Shown piece by piece: positions 16,057 through 24,375 of a stretch of 28,897 bases of DNA. The notes below the pieces were generated by a model. It was not told the DNA's origin. It did not search any database and saw only the letters and a program-made list of their open reading frames with translations. The first letter of the stretch is position 1, and the number at the start of each line of letters is the position of its first letter. The position numbers and the translations under genes were made by a program. The DNA comes from Chloroflexi bacterium RBG_16_60_22 (GTDB lineage Bacteria; Chloroflexota; Dehalococcoidia; Dehalococcoidales; RBG-16-60-22): the NCBI GenBank assembly GCA_001796935.1, contig MGNX01000094.1, positions 1 through 28,897 of the forward strand, in the 5' to 3' direction.

Positions 16057-17336
16057 CTCTTTTTCACCCCGGCCATGAACTCCCGGAAGTATTTTACCAC
16101 GGCTTCCCTCTCCGCTTCGCCGATGCCCTGGTGGTTCCCGAAGAAGAAGGACTGGCGCTGGACGAACCTGGCATCGGGCAGGTCGCCCGACTTCCGGTAC
16201 GGGAAAAGCCGCAGGCCCGGCTGCTCATCGATGTTGCCGGCGAAGATGGGCCGTGTCTCCAGCCCCCGGCTGCCCAGGAAATTCCGTAACTCCTCGCGGG
16301 TGAAAGGGGCCTCCGTCCGGACGGTCACGGGGTAGCCGTACCAGGCGTATTTCGTCCCCGGCCTTTCTTCATAAATCACGAGGTAGTCGGAGAACTCCCG
16401 CAGCCGCTCGGCCCAGTATCGGGCGTTCTGCCGCCGTATCTCGATGAACCCGTCCAGCTTACCTATCTGGTGCATCCCGAAGGCCCCGGATACCTCGGTG
16501 GGACGGAAGTTGTAGCCGATGTTGGTGAAGAGGAACCGGGCATCGATGTCCCGGTATTTCCCGGCGATTTCGTCCTTATTGCGGAGGTCGCGTATCCAGC
16601 CGAAGACCCGCAGCGATTTGACCAGCTCGGCGAGGTCGTCATTGCCGGTCACCACCATGCCGCCCTCGATGGTGGTGATATGGTGCGTGAAGAAAAAGCT
16701 GTACGTCCCCAGGTCGCCGAAGCTCCCCACCTTTTTCCCCCCGATTTCCGCGCCGGTGGCCTCGCAGGCATCCTCGATGACCAGGAGGCTCTTCCGGCGG
16801 GCTATCTCCATGACGGCAGTCATATCGCAGGGGTTACCCACCAGGTGCACGGGCAGGATGGCCCGGGTCTTCCGGGTAATCGCCTTCTCGATGGCGTCGA
16901 CCTTGATATGAAACGTCGCCACGTCGACGTCCACCAGCACCGGCACCGCCCCGACCTGGATGATGGGGTAGACGGTGGTGGCGAAGGTCACCGCCGGGGT
17001 AATCACCTCGTCGCCCGGTTTAATCCGCTCCGGGGCCAGGGGGTTGGCCAGCACGGACATGGCCAAGAGGTTGGCGCTGGAGCCGGAGTTGACCATCGCG
17101 GCATGGGTGACGCCCATGTACCGCGCCACCATTTCCTCGAAGGCCTTCACCTTACGGCCCATGGTTACCCAGGTGGTGAGAATGGACTCGATGGCCTCAT
17201 AGGCCTCCTCCCAGCCGTAGGAGCAGACGCTGAGGGGTATCACCGTCTTACCGGGGACAAACTCAGGTTGGGGAGCGCCGGAGAAATACTCCCGGGTGAG
17301 CTTTTCTATCTTCTTCAGGATTTCAGTTTGATTCAC
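16053..17336 (-). CDS. RfbH/ColD-like PLP sugar 3-dehydratase, cassette copy B
   Basis: The GTG at 17336 is chosen because the product (VNQTEILKKIEKLTREY) then matches the start of copy A and has exactly the same length, 427 residues. An upstream ATG at 17414 would add a non-homologous tail lying inside the gmhA gene. An AAGGGA ribosome site precedes the GTG. The protein has NSGSSANLLA, VIEDACEATGAE and SFFFTHHITTIEGG, with His in place of the PLP-anchoring lysine. No cysteine follows the HH motif, so no E1-type [2Fe-2S] site is present. It is expected to deoxygenate C3 of a 4-keto nucleotide sugar using PLP/PMP. Long stretches are near-identical to copy A, which points to duplication of the two-gene cassette. 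Confidence 0.87.
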   Translation of the reverse strand: MNQTEILKKIEKLTREYFSGAPQPEFVPGKTVIPLSVCSYGWEEAYEAIESILTTWVTMGRKVKAFEEMVARYMGVTHAAMVNSGSSANLLAMSVLANPLAPERIKPGDEVITPAVTFATTVYPIIQVGAVPVLVDVDVATFHIKVDAIEKAITRKTRAILPVHLVGNPCDMTAVMEIARRKSLLVIEDACEATGAEIGGKKVGSFGDLGTYSFFFTHHITTIEGGMVVTGNDDLAELVKSLRVFGWIRDLRNKDEIAGKYRDIDARFLFTNIGYNFRPTEVSGAFGMHQIGKLDGFIEIRRQNARYWAERLREFSDYLVIYEERPGTKYAWYGYPVTVRTEAPFTREELRNFLGSRGLETRPIFAGNIDEQPGLRLFPYRKSGDLPDARFVQRQSFFFGNHQGIGEAEREAVVKYFREFMAGVKKR

Positions 17337-17903
17337 GGAACATTTCCCTTTCCACGAGGTGGCAGATAATATGCCCGATGGTGATATGCGCCTCCTGGAT
17401 TCGCGGCGTATCATCGGAAGGCACGATGATGGTAAGGTCGGCCTTGTCCCGGAGCCCGCCGCCCTTTTTCCCCGTCAGCGCAATCACGGCCACGCCCCGG
17501 GAACGCGCCTCGTCCATCGCCTTGAGTATGCCCGGCGAGCGGCCGCTGGTGCTGATAGCGAGAAGAATATCGCCTTTGGCGGCCAGCGCTTCCAGCTGCC
17601 GGCGGAAAACGTTATCATAGCCGCTGTCTTGGCGACGGACGTCAGCACGGAGGTATCGGTGGTCAGGGCGATGGCGGGGAGGGCCGCCCTATCCATTCTG
17701 AAGCGCCCTACCAGCTCCCCGGCGATGTGCTGGGCGTCGGCGGCGCTGCCCCCGTTACCGACGATAAGGACCTTCCCCCCGCCCCTGAAAGCGTCCGCCA
17801 CCATCCGGGCGGCGCCGGCGATGTCATCGGCCAGGGTCTCCGCCATCGCCGTCTTGAGGCGGGCGCTCGCCTGCAGCTGGCGCACCACTTCTTCTTGCAT
17901 CAT
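17323..17903 (-). pseudogene. gmhA: Sedoheptulose 7-phosphate isomerase, single-base frameshift
   Basis: The SIS-domain isomerase converts sedoheptulose 7-phosphate to D-glycero-D-manno-heptose 7-phosphate, the first heptose step. The first frame (from 17903) gives GNGGSAADAQHIAGE with the zinc ligands His59 and Glu63, then TTDTSVLTSVA. It then loses homology. Near 17628-17630 the reading moves to another frame that continues DSGYDNVFRRQLEALAA, STSGRSPGILKAM, VIALTGKKGG and RIQEAHITIGH (metal-site Gln and His, 8 apart), ending at 17323. Restoring one base in an AA(C/T) Asn codon gives ANDSGYD and a 193-residue protein, the normal GmhA length. No other damage is visible, so this is a very recent mutation, a sequencing or assembly error, or a recoded gene. 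It starts 6 nt after the methyltransferase stop. Confidence 0.88.
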
Positions 17904-17909
17904 TTCCGA

Positions 17910-19148
17910 CTAACCCTTCATTTCCGGGGGCCCGGGACGGCGCTTCTCGTACAGGAAAGCCAGAAAACCGGCCCCTTTATAATAGAGTTCCTCCGGGAGC
18001 GTATTGAGCGGCCAGTGGTACTGGTAAAGCTTTTTAAACACGGTGGGGTCGGGCACGACCTGCGTGCCGGGCAGGTTGTGGAACTCCCGGCCGTCCTCGC
18101 GCCAGTTGAACGCGGTGTTATGGTTGATATGCAGGAAATACCCCCGGCCGATTCTTTCAATCTGGCGCAGGTACTCCCGGACCGTCTCGCTGTCCATCTC
18201 GGAGAAGCTGGAGTTATTGAAAAATAGGTCGACGCTTTGCTCTCCAAGCTGTGGCAGGACGAAGTTGGGCATCAGGATAACGTCATACTGCTGAAAATTG
18301 GCGGCATCCGGCGGCGCTTCCCCGTAGAGCAGGAATTTCTTTTCCGGCAGGGCCGCCATCAGGAAATAGGAGGCCACGATGAGCACCTCCGGGATATCCA
18401 GGCATAGATACGTGACCGGGCGTTCGGCGTTCGCCAGGAGGGCGTGGGCCTGACCTCCGAGCCCGCTGCCGATTTCCGCGACGACCGGGTGGCCGGTTTC
18501 CCCCAGCAGGTTGAGCATCTCCCGGGCGGAGTAGTGATAGCGGATGGCGTGGAAAGGAATGACCCGGCCGTCATGGTACAGCCCGGCCGGATTGCCGACC
18601 ATCGGGTACTGCAGCGGGGGTTGCTTGCCGGCCAGCTCTTCATAGATGCGGTAGAAAGCATACCAGGTGTTTACGTAGAGGTATTTATAAAAAGGCCTCT
18701 GGATGTTGGCCCACTCCGAGTTTCCCTGCAGCCCCAGGCTGATTTTTTCCCGGTGGAAGTTATCCATTAATGCCCTCAGCTTATCCGCATCCCCGTCCCG
18801 AAGCACGGCCGCCAGCTCCCCGCAATGGCTGTCTATCTCCCGCTGCCACATGATGCCTACCCGGTATGGCCCGGGGACGCCGGCCTGGTCGGCTTTGGCC
18901 CGGGTGTAGGCATCGATAAGCCGGGGAAAGATTCCCCGGTATTTCTCGTCGGCCGGCCGGAACTCCGCCCGGTGGTCCGCAAACCCCTTCCTGAGGGCGG
19001 GCAAAGCCTTAAGCTTCCGGTTTTCAGTAAAATAGGTGAAGATAACGGCCAGCGTGCTGCGGACGTCCCAGAGTATCAACCCCCGGATAAAGAAACCTGA
19101 CAGGCGCCTGGCGCCTCGATATACCGTACTAACCGGGTTTACCACCAT
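17910..19148 (-). CDS. Putative sugar O-methyltransferase (TIGR04371-like)
   Basis: This 412-residue protein has a long helical N-terminal region (residues 1-200) containing EWANIQRPFYKYLYVNTWYAF. It is followed by MVGNPAGLYHDGRVIPFHAIRYHYSA and a class-I SAM motif AEIGSGLGGQAHALL (about 224-238). Then come YLCLDIPEVL (the acidic ribose-binding position), a VILMPNFVLPQL segment and FFNNSSFSEMD. This arrangement matches proteins annotated as putative sugar O-methyltransferases in polysaccharide loci. It probably methylates a hydroxyl of a nucleotide sugar or glycan residue using S-adenosylmethionine. Its location between hddA and gmhA suggests a methylated heptose, as known in Campylobacter capsules, but the acceptor is not demonstrated. 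Confidence 0.82.
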   Translation of the reverse strand: MVVNPVSTVYRGARRLSGFFIRGLILWDVRSTLAVIFTYFTENRKLKALPALRKGFADHRAEFRPADEKYRGIFPRLIDAYTRAKADQAGVPGPYRVGIMWQREIDSHCGELAAVLRDGDADKLRALMDNFHREKISLGLQGNSEWANIQRPFYKYLYVNTWYAFYRIYEELAGKQPPLQYPMVGNPAGLYHDGRVIPFHAIRYHYSAREMLNLLGETGHPVVAEIGSGLGGQAHALLANAERPVTYLCLDIPEVLIVASYFLMAALPEKKFLLYGEAPPDAANFQQYDVILMPNFVLPQLGEQSVDLFFNNSSFSEMDSETVREYLRQIERIGRGYFLHINHNTAFNWREDGREFHNLPGTQVVPDPTVFKKLYQYHWPLNTLPEELYYKGAGFLAFLYEKRRPGPPEMKG

Positions 19149-19164
19149 GCTCTCCCGTTTGACC

Positions 19165-20163
19165 CTAAATATTCTCTTCCGGGGCGTAGTAAATTATCTG
19201 GCTGCCCAGGTTTTCGAACCGGAACGGCACGTAAAGCAGTTTGCCGAGCTTCTCCTTGACCTTCTGCCGGAGTTCCGGCGCCACGAAGAAGAGGATGAAA
19301 CCCCCGCCCCCCGCTCCCAGCAGCTTGCCACCTATCGCCCCCGCCTCCCGCCCGGCCTGGTAAATTTCGTCGATGGCCGGGCCGGCAATCCTCGAGGAGA
19401 GCTGTCTTTTAATCATCCAGCTCTCGTGGAGGAGCTTCCCGAAGTCCGTGAGGCGGGCGTTCCGGCTGTTGAGGACCTTGATGGCTTCTTCCACCATGGC
19501 CATCATGGCCTCCAGCTCCCTGACCTTTTCCGGGGTGTTCTTTATCTGCTCGCGGGCTATCTCGGAAGCGTTGCGGGGGAACCCGGTGAACATCAGCAGG
19601 AGATGGCCCTGCAGGGCGACGATTTTTTCCTGGTCAACGGTTACCGGAGAGACCAGTATTTTTCGGGGACCACCGAACTCAATCTTGTTCAGGCCGCCGA
19701 AAGCTACCGTGGTCTGGTCCTGGGAGCCGACGTTTTCCCTGATGAGGTCCTGCTCGACATGAATGGCGTCCAGCGCCAGCTGCCTTTTGGTCTTCATCTC
19801 GCCCTTGAGGCCGTACAGCGCGTGAAGCAGCCCCACCGTAAAAGCGGAGCTGGAGCCGAGCCCGGACATCGCCGGTAAATCGGCATTATGCTGGATTTCC
19901 ATCCCCCGTTCCAGGTTGACGAATTTCAGGCACTCCCGCGCCGAGGGGTGCTCTATCTCGGCGATGGTCCTGGTCTCCTCGATTTTCCGGTACTTTATCG
20001 AGTACTTATGGTCGAAGAACGGCGGCAGGTACCGGCAAAAGATATAGCAGAACTTGTTGATGGTGGTGCTGAGGACGGCCCCGCCGTGTTCATTATAGAA
20101 AGCGGGGTAGTCCGTGCCTCCCCCGAAAAAGGAGATGCGGAAGGGCGTGCGACTGATTATCAT
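19165..20163 (-). CDS. hddA: D-glycero-alpha-D-manno-heptose 7-phosphate kinase (GHMP family)
   Basis: This 332-residue GHMP kinase begins with the characteristic IISRTPFRISFFGGGTDYP. It has the ATP-binding motif SGLGSSSAFTVG (residues 100-111) and the C-terminal third motif LGAGGGGFILFF. Length and N-terminus match HddA, which phosphorylates D-glycero-D-manno-heptose 7-phosphate at O1 to give the alpha-1,7-bisphosphate on the GDP-heptose branch. The substrate would come from GmhA, encoded two genes downstream. The next enzymes, the phosphatase GmhB and guanylyltransferase HddC, are not in this window. Related kinases for fucose exist, but the FFGGGTDYP start and gmhA linkage favour heptose. 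A 40-nt gap precedes it. Confidence 0.87.
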   Translation of the reverse strand: MIISRTPFRISFFGGGTDYPAFYNEHGGAVLSTTINKFCYIFCRYLPPFFDHKYSIKYRKIEETRTIAEIEHPSARECLKFVNLERGMEIQHNADLPAMSGLGSSSAFTVGLLHALYGLKGEMKTKRQLALDAIHVEQDLIRENVGSQDQTTVAFGGLNKIEFGGPRKILVSPVTVDQEKIVALQGHLLLMFTGFPRNASEIAREQIKNTPEKVRELEAMMAMVEEAIKVLNSRNARLTDFGKLLHESWMIKRQLSSRIAGPAIDEIYQAGREAGAIGGKLLGAGGGGFILFFVAPELRQKVKEKLGKLLYVPFRFENLGSQIIYYAPEENI

Positions 20164-20202
20164 CGGGGGTACCTCCGGTCTCCGGCCGGCAAAGATTGAT
20201 AG

Positions 20203-20715
20203 CTACACATAATGTCCCAGCTCATCCCTTTTAGAAAGGATTGGATTTTTAACCGGCCACGATATATTGAACCTGGGGTCGTTCCATCTGAAGCTAGATT
20301 GCCGGGAGGGGTCATAGTAGGTCGACTGTTTGTAGTGGAAGATGGCTTTGTCACTTAGAACCAGGTGGGCGACGCCGTGCCGGGGAGGCGCCAGCACCTG
20401 CTGCCGTTTGCCGTCCGAAAGTGTGAAAGCCTGCCACCGGCCGAAATTTGCCGACTCCTCAGCGCAGTTGACAATCACCAGGTATATCTCGCCCCAGGGA
20501 CAGGATATCAGTTTCCAGGTGGCCGCGTCACTGTGAATGCCCCGGAGCACGTTCTTCACGGACACGGAGATATCGTCCTGCACGAACCTGACGTCAATCC
20601 CGTTCCGGCGGTACAGCTCCTCGTTGTAGGTCTCCACGTACTCGCCGCGGTGGTCCCGGAAGACATCCAGGTTAATCAGCAGCACGCCTTCCAGCCCGGT
20701 TTTCAGGACTTCCAT
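20203..20715 (-). CDS. RmlC-like nucleotide-sugar 3,5-epimerase
   Basis: This 170-residue cupin of the dTDP-4-dehydrorhamnose 3,5-epimerase superfamily is slightly shorter than RmlC (about 180). It has FRDHRGEYVETY, LRGIH with the base His61, Lys68, the GEIYLVIVN strand, PPRHGVAHLVLSD, the Tyr region HYKQSTYYDP and RWNDPRFNISWP with the Asp of the catalytic dyad. The loop after RGIH reads SDAATW rather than YQ...G and is about three residues shorter, so the substrate pocket differs from true RmlC. No RmlA, B or D genes are nearby. With HddA next door and a GDP-fucose-synthase-like SDR in the run, a Campylobacter DdahB/MlghB-like role on a GDP-4-keto-heptose is a reasonable alternative to rhamnose. 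Confidence 0.85.
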   Translation of the reverse strand: MEVLKTGLEGVLLINLDVFRDHRGEYVETYNEELYRRNGIDVRFVQDDISVSVKNVLRGIHSDAATWKLISCPWGEIYLVIVNCAEESANFGRWQAFTLSDGKRQQVLAPPRHGVAHLVLSDKAIFHYKQSTYYDPSRQSSFRWNDPRFNISWPVKNPILSKRDELGHYV

Positions 20716-20748
20716 AGCCGGCTCTTCCTCAATGTCCTTTCCCGGTCC

Positions 20749-21831
20749 CTATCGCAGGATAGCATCGATAAAATTTCTCAATCTTATTAAAAGACTCTTC
20801 AGGACAGGACGCATCAGGGTTGGCACCCATTTTTTCGTCCGCCCCAGGCTATCCGCGTAGCCCCGTTCCCTGACCTTAACCACGTTTTCCAGGTAACCGG
20901 CGTAAGAAACGGTCCGGTTGCCGACCGGCGGCACCAGCCGGTCTATCATTTGAGGGACACCCCGGCCCTCCAGTCTGCCCTGCTGCTGCGCCGCCTGGAG
21001 CACCTCGATGGCGCAGTCCGGCAGGCCGAAGAGCTCCATAAGGCTGGCCAGTTTCAGCACCCGGATATCGTCCCAACGCTCCCCGGCGCCGGCCTCGACC
21101 TCCGCCAGGAAGTCCCTCAGGTAAAGCGCCTGTCCCCAGACAACCTGTCCCCGCGCTACCGGGCCCGGTGCCGGCGAAGCGGTGGGCACGGGCAGGGCCT
21201 TCCGACTGTGCCGGTAGCCGGCTAAATCATATAACATAAACCCGAGCGGCCTCAAAAAAGCATCGACGTCGCTGAAAAGCGGCTGCCCTTCGTGCAGCGG
21301 CAGGAACTCGACCTCGATGCTGAGTCCGAGCGTCGTCCGCAGCGATTCCCCGGCGCCCCGGAGGATATCCAGCTCGCAGCCCTCGGTGTCCAGCTTGATG
21401 AAGTCGATGGCGCCGATGCTGTTTTCCGCAGCGAAGGAATCGAGGTCCACTGTGTCCAGTTCGATGGTCCTGACGATGGTCAGGTTGACTTCGTCCGGCA
21501 ACCGCGAGGCGAACTTCATATTGGCCGGGTAAAATCCGGAGGACGAAGGCTGGGCGGTGATGTAAAAGGGCCTCTTCCCGCGGTCCCGGTGCAGGGCGAC
21601 GGGGAAATAGCGGCGGCCGGAGCCGGCCGCCTCGCGGTTGAGCCGGTGGCACTCCTCGGCATCGGCCTCGAAGCCAATCAACCTGGCCTGGTCGCCGTAG
21701 ACGGACCAGTGCGGTTCGAAGCCCCGCCGGGCGCCGATGTCAACGATGACCATCGGCCGGTCGGCAAAGACCCGCGAGGCCGCCAGGTTCCCGCTGAAAC
21801 GCGGCGCCGGGTTAATATTTTTCAGGCTCAT
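20749..21831 (-). CDS. FkbM-family methyltransferase
   Basis: The ATG at 21831 is chosen because the region upstream in this frame overlaps the preceding gene and encodes no recognisable sequence. This gives 360 residues and a 20-nt overlap with the upstream stop. The SAM-binding start is VIVDIGARRGFEPHW, followed by IGFEADAEECHRLN. IELDTVDLDSF and IDFIKLDTEGCELDILRGA are the classic FkbM-family blocks. These enzymes methylate hydroxyls of sugars or polyketides. A C-terminal extension of about 130 residues (ALYLRDFLAEVEAG onwards) exceeds the core domain and is basic near the end (IRLRNFIDAILR), perhaps for membrane or partner contact. It would be the second putative O-methyltransferase of the locus. 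Confidence 0.87.
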   Translation of the reverse strand: MSLKNINPAPRFSGNLAASRVFADRPMVIVDIGARRGFEPHWSVYGDQARLIGFEADAEECHRLNREAAGSGRRYFPVALHRDRGKRPFYITAQPSSSGFYPANMKFASRLPDEVNLTIVRTIELDTVDLDSFAAENSIGAIDFIKLDTEGCELDILRGAGESLRTTLGLSIEVEFLPLHEGQPLFSDVDAFLRPLGFMLYDLAGYRHSRKALPVPTASPAPGPVARGQVVWGQALYLRDFLAEVEAGAGERWDDIRVLKLASLMELFGLPDCAIEVLQAAQQQGRLEGRGVPQMIDRLVPPVGNRTVSYAGYLENVVKVRERGYADSLGRTKKWVPTLMRPVLKSLLIRLRNFIDAILR

Positions 21832-22939
21832 CAGCCCCCTCCCGGCCGCCTTTATCCGGTGCCTCGTATTCCCGGTCCCAGTCGGCCCGGTGAATGACGT
21901 GCTCCTCCAGCTTTTCCTGTCCCAGCCCCCAGTCCTCGTCGTTGCAGATATAGGAGCGCTTACCCCGCAGCATCTCTTTAGCCAGCCGGCGGTACTCCAG
22001 GAAGCCCAGGGTGGGGACACCGTGCGTGCTCGTCCGGGTTTTATAACCGAAAATCGTGAGCAGGCGGCGGTACGCTGCCCTTACCCAGGCATTCAATGGC
22101 GCCGGTAATGATGTAAAAGACAGCCTGTTTTCCAGGGGAAAACGGGCCTCTCTTGTCCGTTCGGTGTATTTCTCGTCATGGTCGATGTGATAAAGGCGTA
22201 AAGGCTCCCCCAGCACCACCTCCTTCACCCCGGCCGCGTAAGAAGCGTAAGAGAGGACACCGTCACAGTGCCCATCCACGATATCGGCCTCCCGAAAACC
22301 GCGCAGCAGGTGCCAGTAATGCCTTGACATCAGCTGGAAGTCGCCGCAGGCGCTGGTGTGCAGCTCCGGGAAAGCGTTGCGGGCCTTCCCGGCGTGCTTT
22401 TTTTTGTAAGCCTTAACGAGGATAACGTTCTCCCGGCAGAAGTCCAGCTGCTCCGGCAACGTATCGTAGCGGACCACATTGCGGTCCACGTCATAGCGAC
22501 TCACCCGGTATCGTTCATCGCTTTTAAGGTTCCGCCCGGCGATGAACGCCATCAAATCATCGGAGTAGAGCAGGTCTATCCCGGCGGGTAGAATATACTC
22601 TCCCCGCGCCCGCCGGATGCCGCAGTTATTGGCCGCCGCGAAATGAAAGGGGGCCTTGTCTCCATGGTCGAATTTCCGGTGGACCTCCGGGGGCACGACG
22701 ATGTTGCGTATGGTGCAGTGCTTCAGCCCGGGCGGCCATTTGATGGCGTCTCTCAACAGGGGCCGGCCGGCCGGGGGATTCCAGTCCACCAGGACTAACT
22801 CGGCATCAATCCGGTGTTTTTCCAGCTGCTCCAGCAGGCCGCTGAAAAAGACCTGCATGCGCCGCAGGGTGTTGCCCCCGTGGTCATCGTTGCGGGACGG
22901 GACGACGACGCTTAAATACGGCTTCCCGGAGCTGCTCAT
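21812..22939 (-). CDS. GT-A glycosyltransferase (GT2/galactosyltransferase-like)
   Basis: This 375-residue protein begins with a GT2-like YLSVVVPSRNDDHGG and has LVLVDWNPP, then PFHFAAANNCGIRRARGEYIL followed by GIDLLYSDDLM as the metal/nucleotide region. A downstream CGDFQLMSRHYWHLLRGF block resembles the C-terminal acceptor module of galactosyltransferase-type GT-A enzymes. LRLYHIDHDEKYTER near residue 260 holds the conserved His/Asp cluster. It is expected to add a sugar from a nucleotide donor to a glycan on the cytoplasmic side. It lies 8 nt after the radical SAM gene and overlaps the FkbM gene by 20 nt. The donor cannot be named. Confidence 0.82.
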   Translation of the reverse strand: MSSSGKPYLSVVVPSRNDDHGGNTLRRMQVFFSGLLEQLEKHRIDAELVLVDWNPPAGRPLLRDAIKWPPGLKHCTIRNIVVPPEVHRKFDHGDKAPFHFAAANNCGIRRARGEYILPAGIDLLYSDDLMAFIAGRNLKSDERYRVSRYDVDRNVVRYDTLPEQLDFCRENVILVKAYKKKHAGKARNAFPELHTSACGDFQLMSRHYWHLLRGFREADIVDGHCDGVLSYASYAAGVKEVVLGEPLRLYHIDHDEKYTERTREARFPLENRLSFTSLPAPLNAWVRAAYRRLLTIFGYKTRTSTHGVPTLGFLEYRRLAKEMLRGKRSYICNDEDWGLGQEKLEEHVIHRADWDREYEAPDKGGREGADEPEKY

Positions 22940-22947
22940 GACCTTCT

Positions 22948-24375
22948 TTAACCCCGCTGCGTTTTACTCTCCGCCTTCCAGAACCTCGGCGTCCGCAAGT
23001 TATCCTTCGTCAGCTTGAAAATCTTGTTCTCAATGTAGTAATAGTGAACGAGCTGGTTAATCTTCCTGAATAGCCTGTTGGGCGGAAAAACCTTCATCAC
23101 CAGTTTCGCCAGTCTATCCAGCGGGAAAGGCAGCTTGGAGGTCAGGGCACCCAGCAGGAAAATGTTGTACCTGATGTCTTTCTCTTTTTCGGTGAAGCAG
23201 GACAGGGCGGACCTCTCCATGCAGCCGCTCATATCGCCCCGGTAGGTGGCGGGGTCGATGAGCCCCCGTTTGACGCAATAGCCCCACAGTTCGGTCTTTT
23301 CTATCGGGACGGTGGTCGTGTAGCTCGGGTAGGTTACCTTCGCCTCTTTGCTTTGTTTAATGGTATTAAAGTCGTCCTCCAGGGTGGACTCGGGTACGGC
23401 CAGCATATAGTTCACAAAGGTGTTTATCCCGTGCTCCCTGATTTTTCTTAACCTTTCCACGATGTTTTCACTCTGCATCTTCCGGCCGAGGACCACGTCC
23501 CGGAGGTGCTTGGAAGTGCTGTCAACGGAGAGGTGGACGGAATAGCACCCGGCGTTCTTGAGCAGCGCCAGTATGGCATCGTTAACGGTGTCAATTCTCA
23601 GGTAGCAGTTGAAAGGAATCCCTATTCTCCGGCGGTATTTTTCCGCGAACTCCTCCAGCCACGCGTCGGCCTTGATGGTGAAACAGTCATCGCCGAATTT
23701 AAGGAAATCCATCCGGTATTTTCTCTTGATATCTTCTATTTCCCGCATCAGCCTTTCCACCGAGAACCGCCTGATTGGTGGCCCTTTCCCTTTATAAAGC
23801 TGGCGGTAATAATTGTTGAAGCAGTAGGTGCAGTTAAAGGGGCAGCCGCGGGTGGCATAAAAAGTCTTCTTGGCGGCGTTCCGCAGAAAGGAATGGCTGA
23901 TGACCAGGTCACGGTCAGACGGGGGCAGGTCATCCAGGTTGCTTATCAGCGGCCTTAACGGGTTCTCCCCGTTCCGGGTGATGAGGTTTTCGATTTTATC
24001 GTAGGAACTGCCCTTTTCCACGCTGACGAGGAAGTCGCGGAAGACGAGGTCCCCCTCGCCGACGCAGTAAGCGTCCATGCCGCTTTCGGCAAACGTCTCC
24101 GGGGAGAAGGTCGGCTGCGGCCCTCCCATGATGGACACGAAGGCGTGTATCTTTTGGGCTTCCCGGTGGGCCTCCAGAGTCCTCCGGTAGCCGATGATGT
24201 TCACGGAGTAGGCGATGACGTCGGGCCTGACCTCTTTAACTATGGCCCCGACGTCGTTTCTGTCCAGCGTGCAGAAATAGGTCTGGTGCCCGAGCTGTTT
24301 GGCAATGGCCGAAAGGTGGGCGATGGCGATATGGTCGGCGAAACCGAGGTCGTGAATGACAAACAGGACTTTCAT
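22948..24375 (-). CDS. B12-binding-domain radical SAM protein (1)
   Basis: This 475-residue protein has an N-terminal Rossmann-like cobalamin-type domain (KVLFVIHDLGFADHIAIAHL to SIMGGPQPTFSPE, residues 1-92). It then has GEGDLVFRDF and a radical SAM core with the iron-sulfur motif Cys178-x3-Cys182-x2-Cys185 (GCPFNCTYC). Later blocks are FGDDCFTI, FNCYLRIDTVN and YSVHLSVDSTS. This is the BchE/cobalamin-radical-SAM architecture, whose members methylate unactivated carbons or do ring and carbon-skeleton chemistry. It overlaps the second such protein by 4 nt, so the two may act together. In a glycan locus the substrate could be a sugar or lipid carrier, but nothing in the sequence identifies it. 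Confidence 0.87.
   Translation of the reverse strand: MKVLFVIHDLGFADHIAIAHLSAIAKQLGHQTYFCTLDRNDVGAIVKEVRPDVIAYSVNIIGYRRTLEAHREAQKIHAFVSIMGGPQPTFSPETFAESGMDAYCVGEGDLVFRDFLVSVEKGSSYDKIENLITRNGENPLRPLISNLDDLPPSDRDLVISHSFLRNAAKKTFYATRGCPFNCTYCFNNYYRQLYKGKGPPIRRFSVERLMREIEDIKRKYRMDFLKFGDDCFTIKADAWLEEFAEKYRRRIGIPFNCYLRIDTVNDAILALLKNAGCYSVHLSVDSTSKHLRDVVLGRKMQSENIVERLRKIREHGINTFVNYMLAVPESTLEDDFNTIKQSKEAKVTYPSYTTTVPIEKTELWGYCVKRGLIDPATYRGDMSGCMERSALSCFTEKEKDIRYNIFLLGALTSKLPFPLDRLAKLVMKVFPPNRLFRKINQLVHYYYIENKIFKLTKDNLRTPRFWKAESKTQRG

Noticed and set aside
10986..17336. Composite transposon explanation for the duplicated cassette
   Set aside because: No transposase, terminal inverted repeats or target-site duplications are visible at the cassette edges. 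Simple tandem duplication or recombination is enough.
17337..17414. N-terminal extension of the copy-B 3-dehydratase to an ATG at 17414
   Set aside because: The extra residues do not match copy A and lie within gmhA. The GTG at 17336 gives equal length and a ribosome site.
19036..19878. 280-codon plus-strand frame across the methyltransferase and hddA
   Set aside because: It spans two well-supported opposite-strand genes and shows no recognisable domain.
21832..22020. N-terminal extension of the FkbM gene to 22020
   Set aside because: This part is out-of-frame reading of the upstream glycosyltransferase gene with no conserved sequence.
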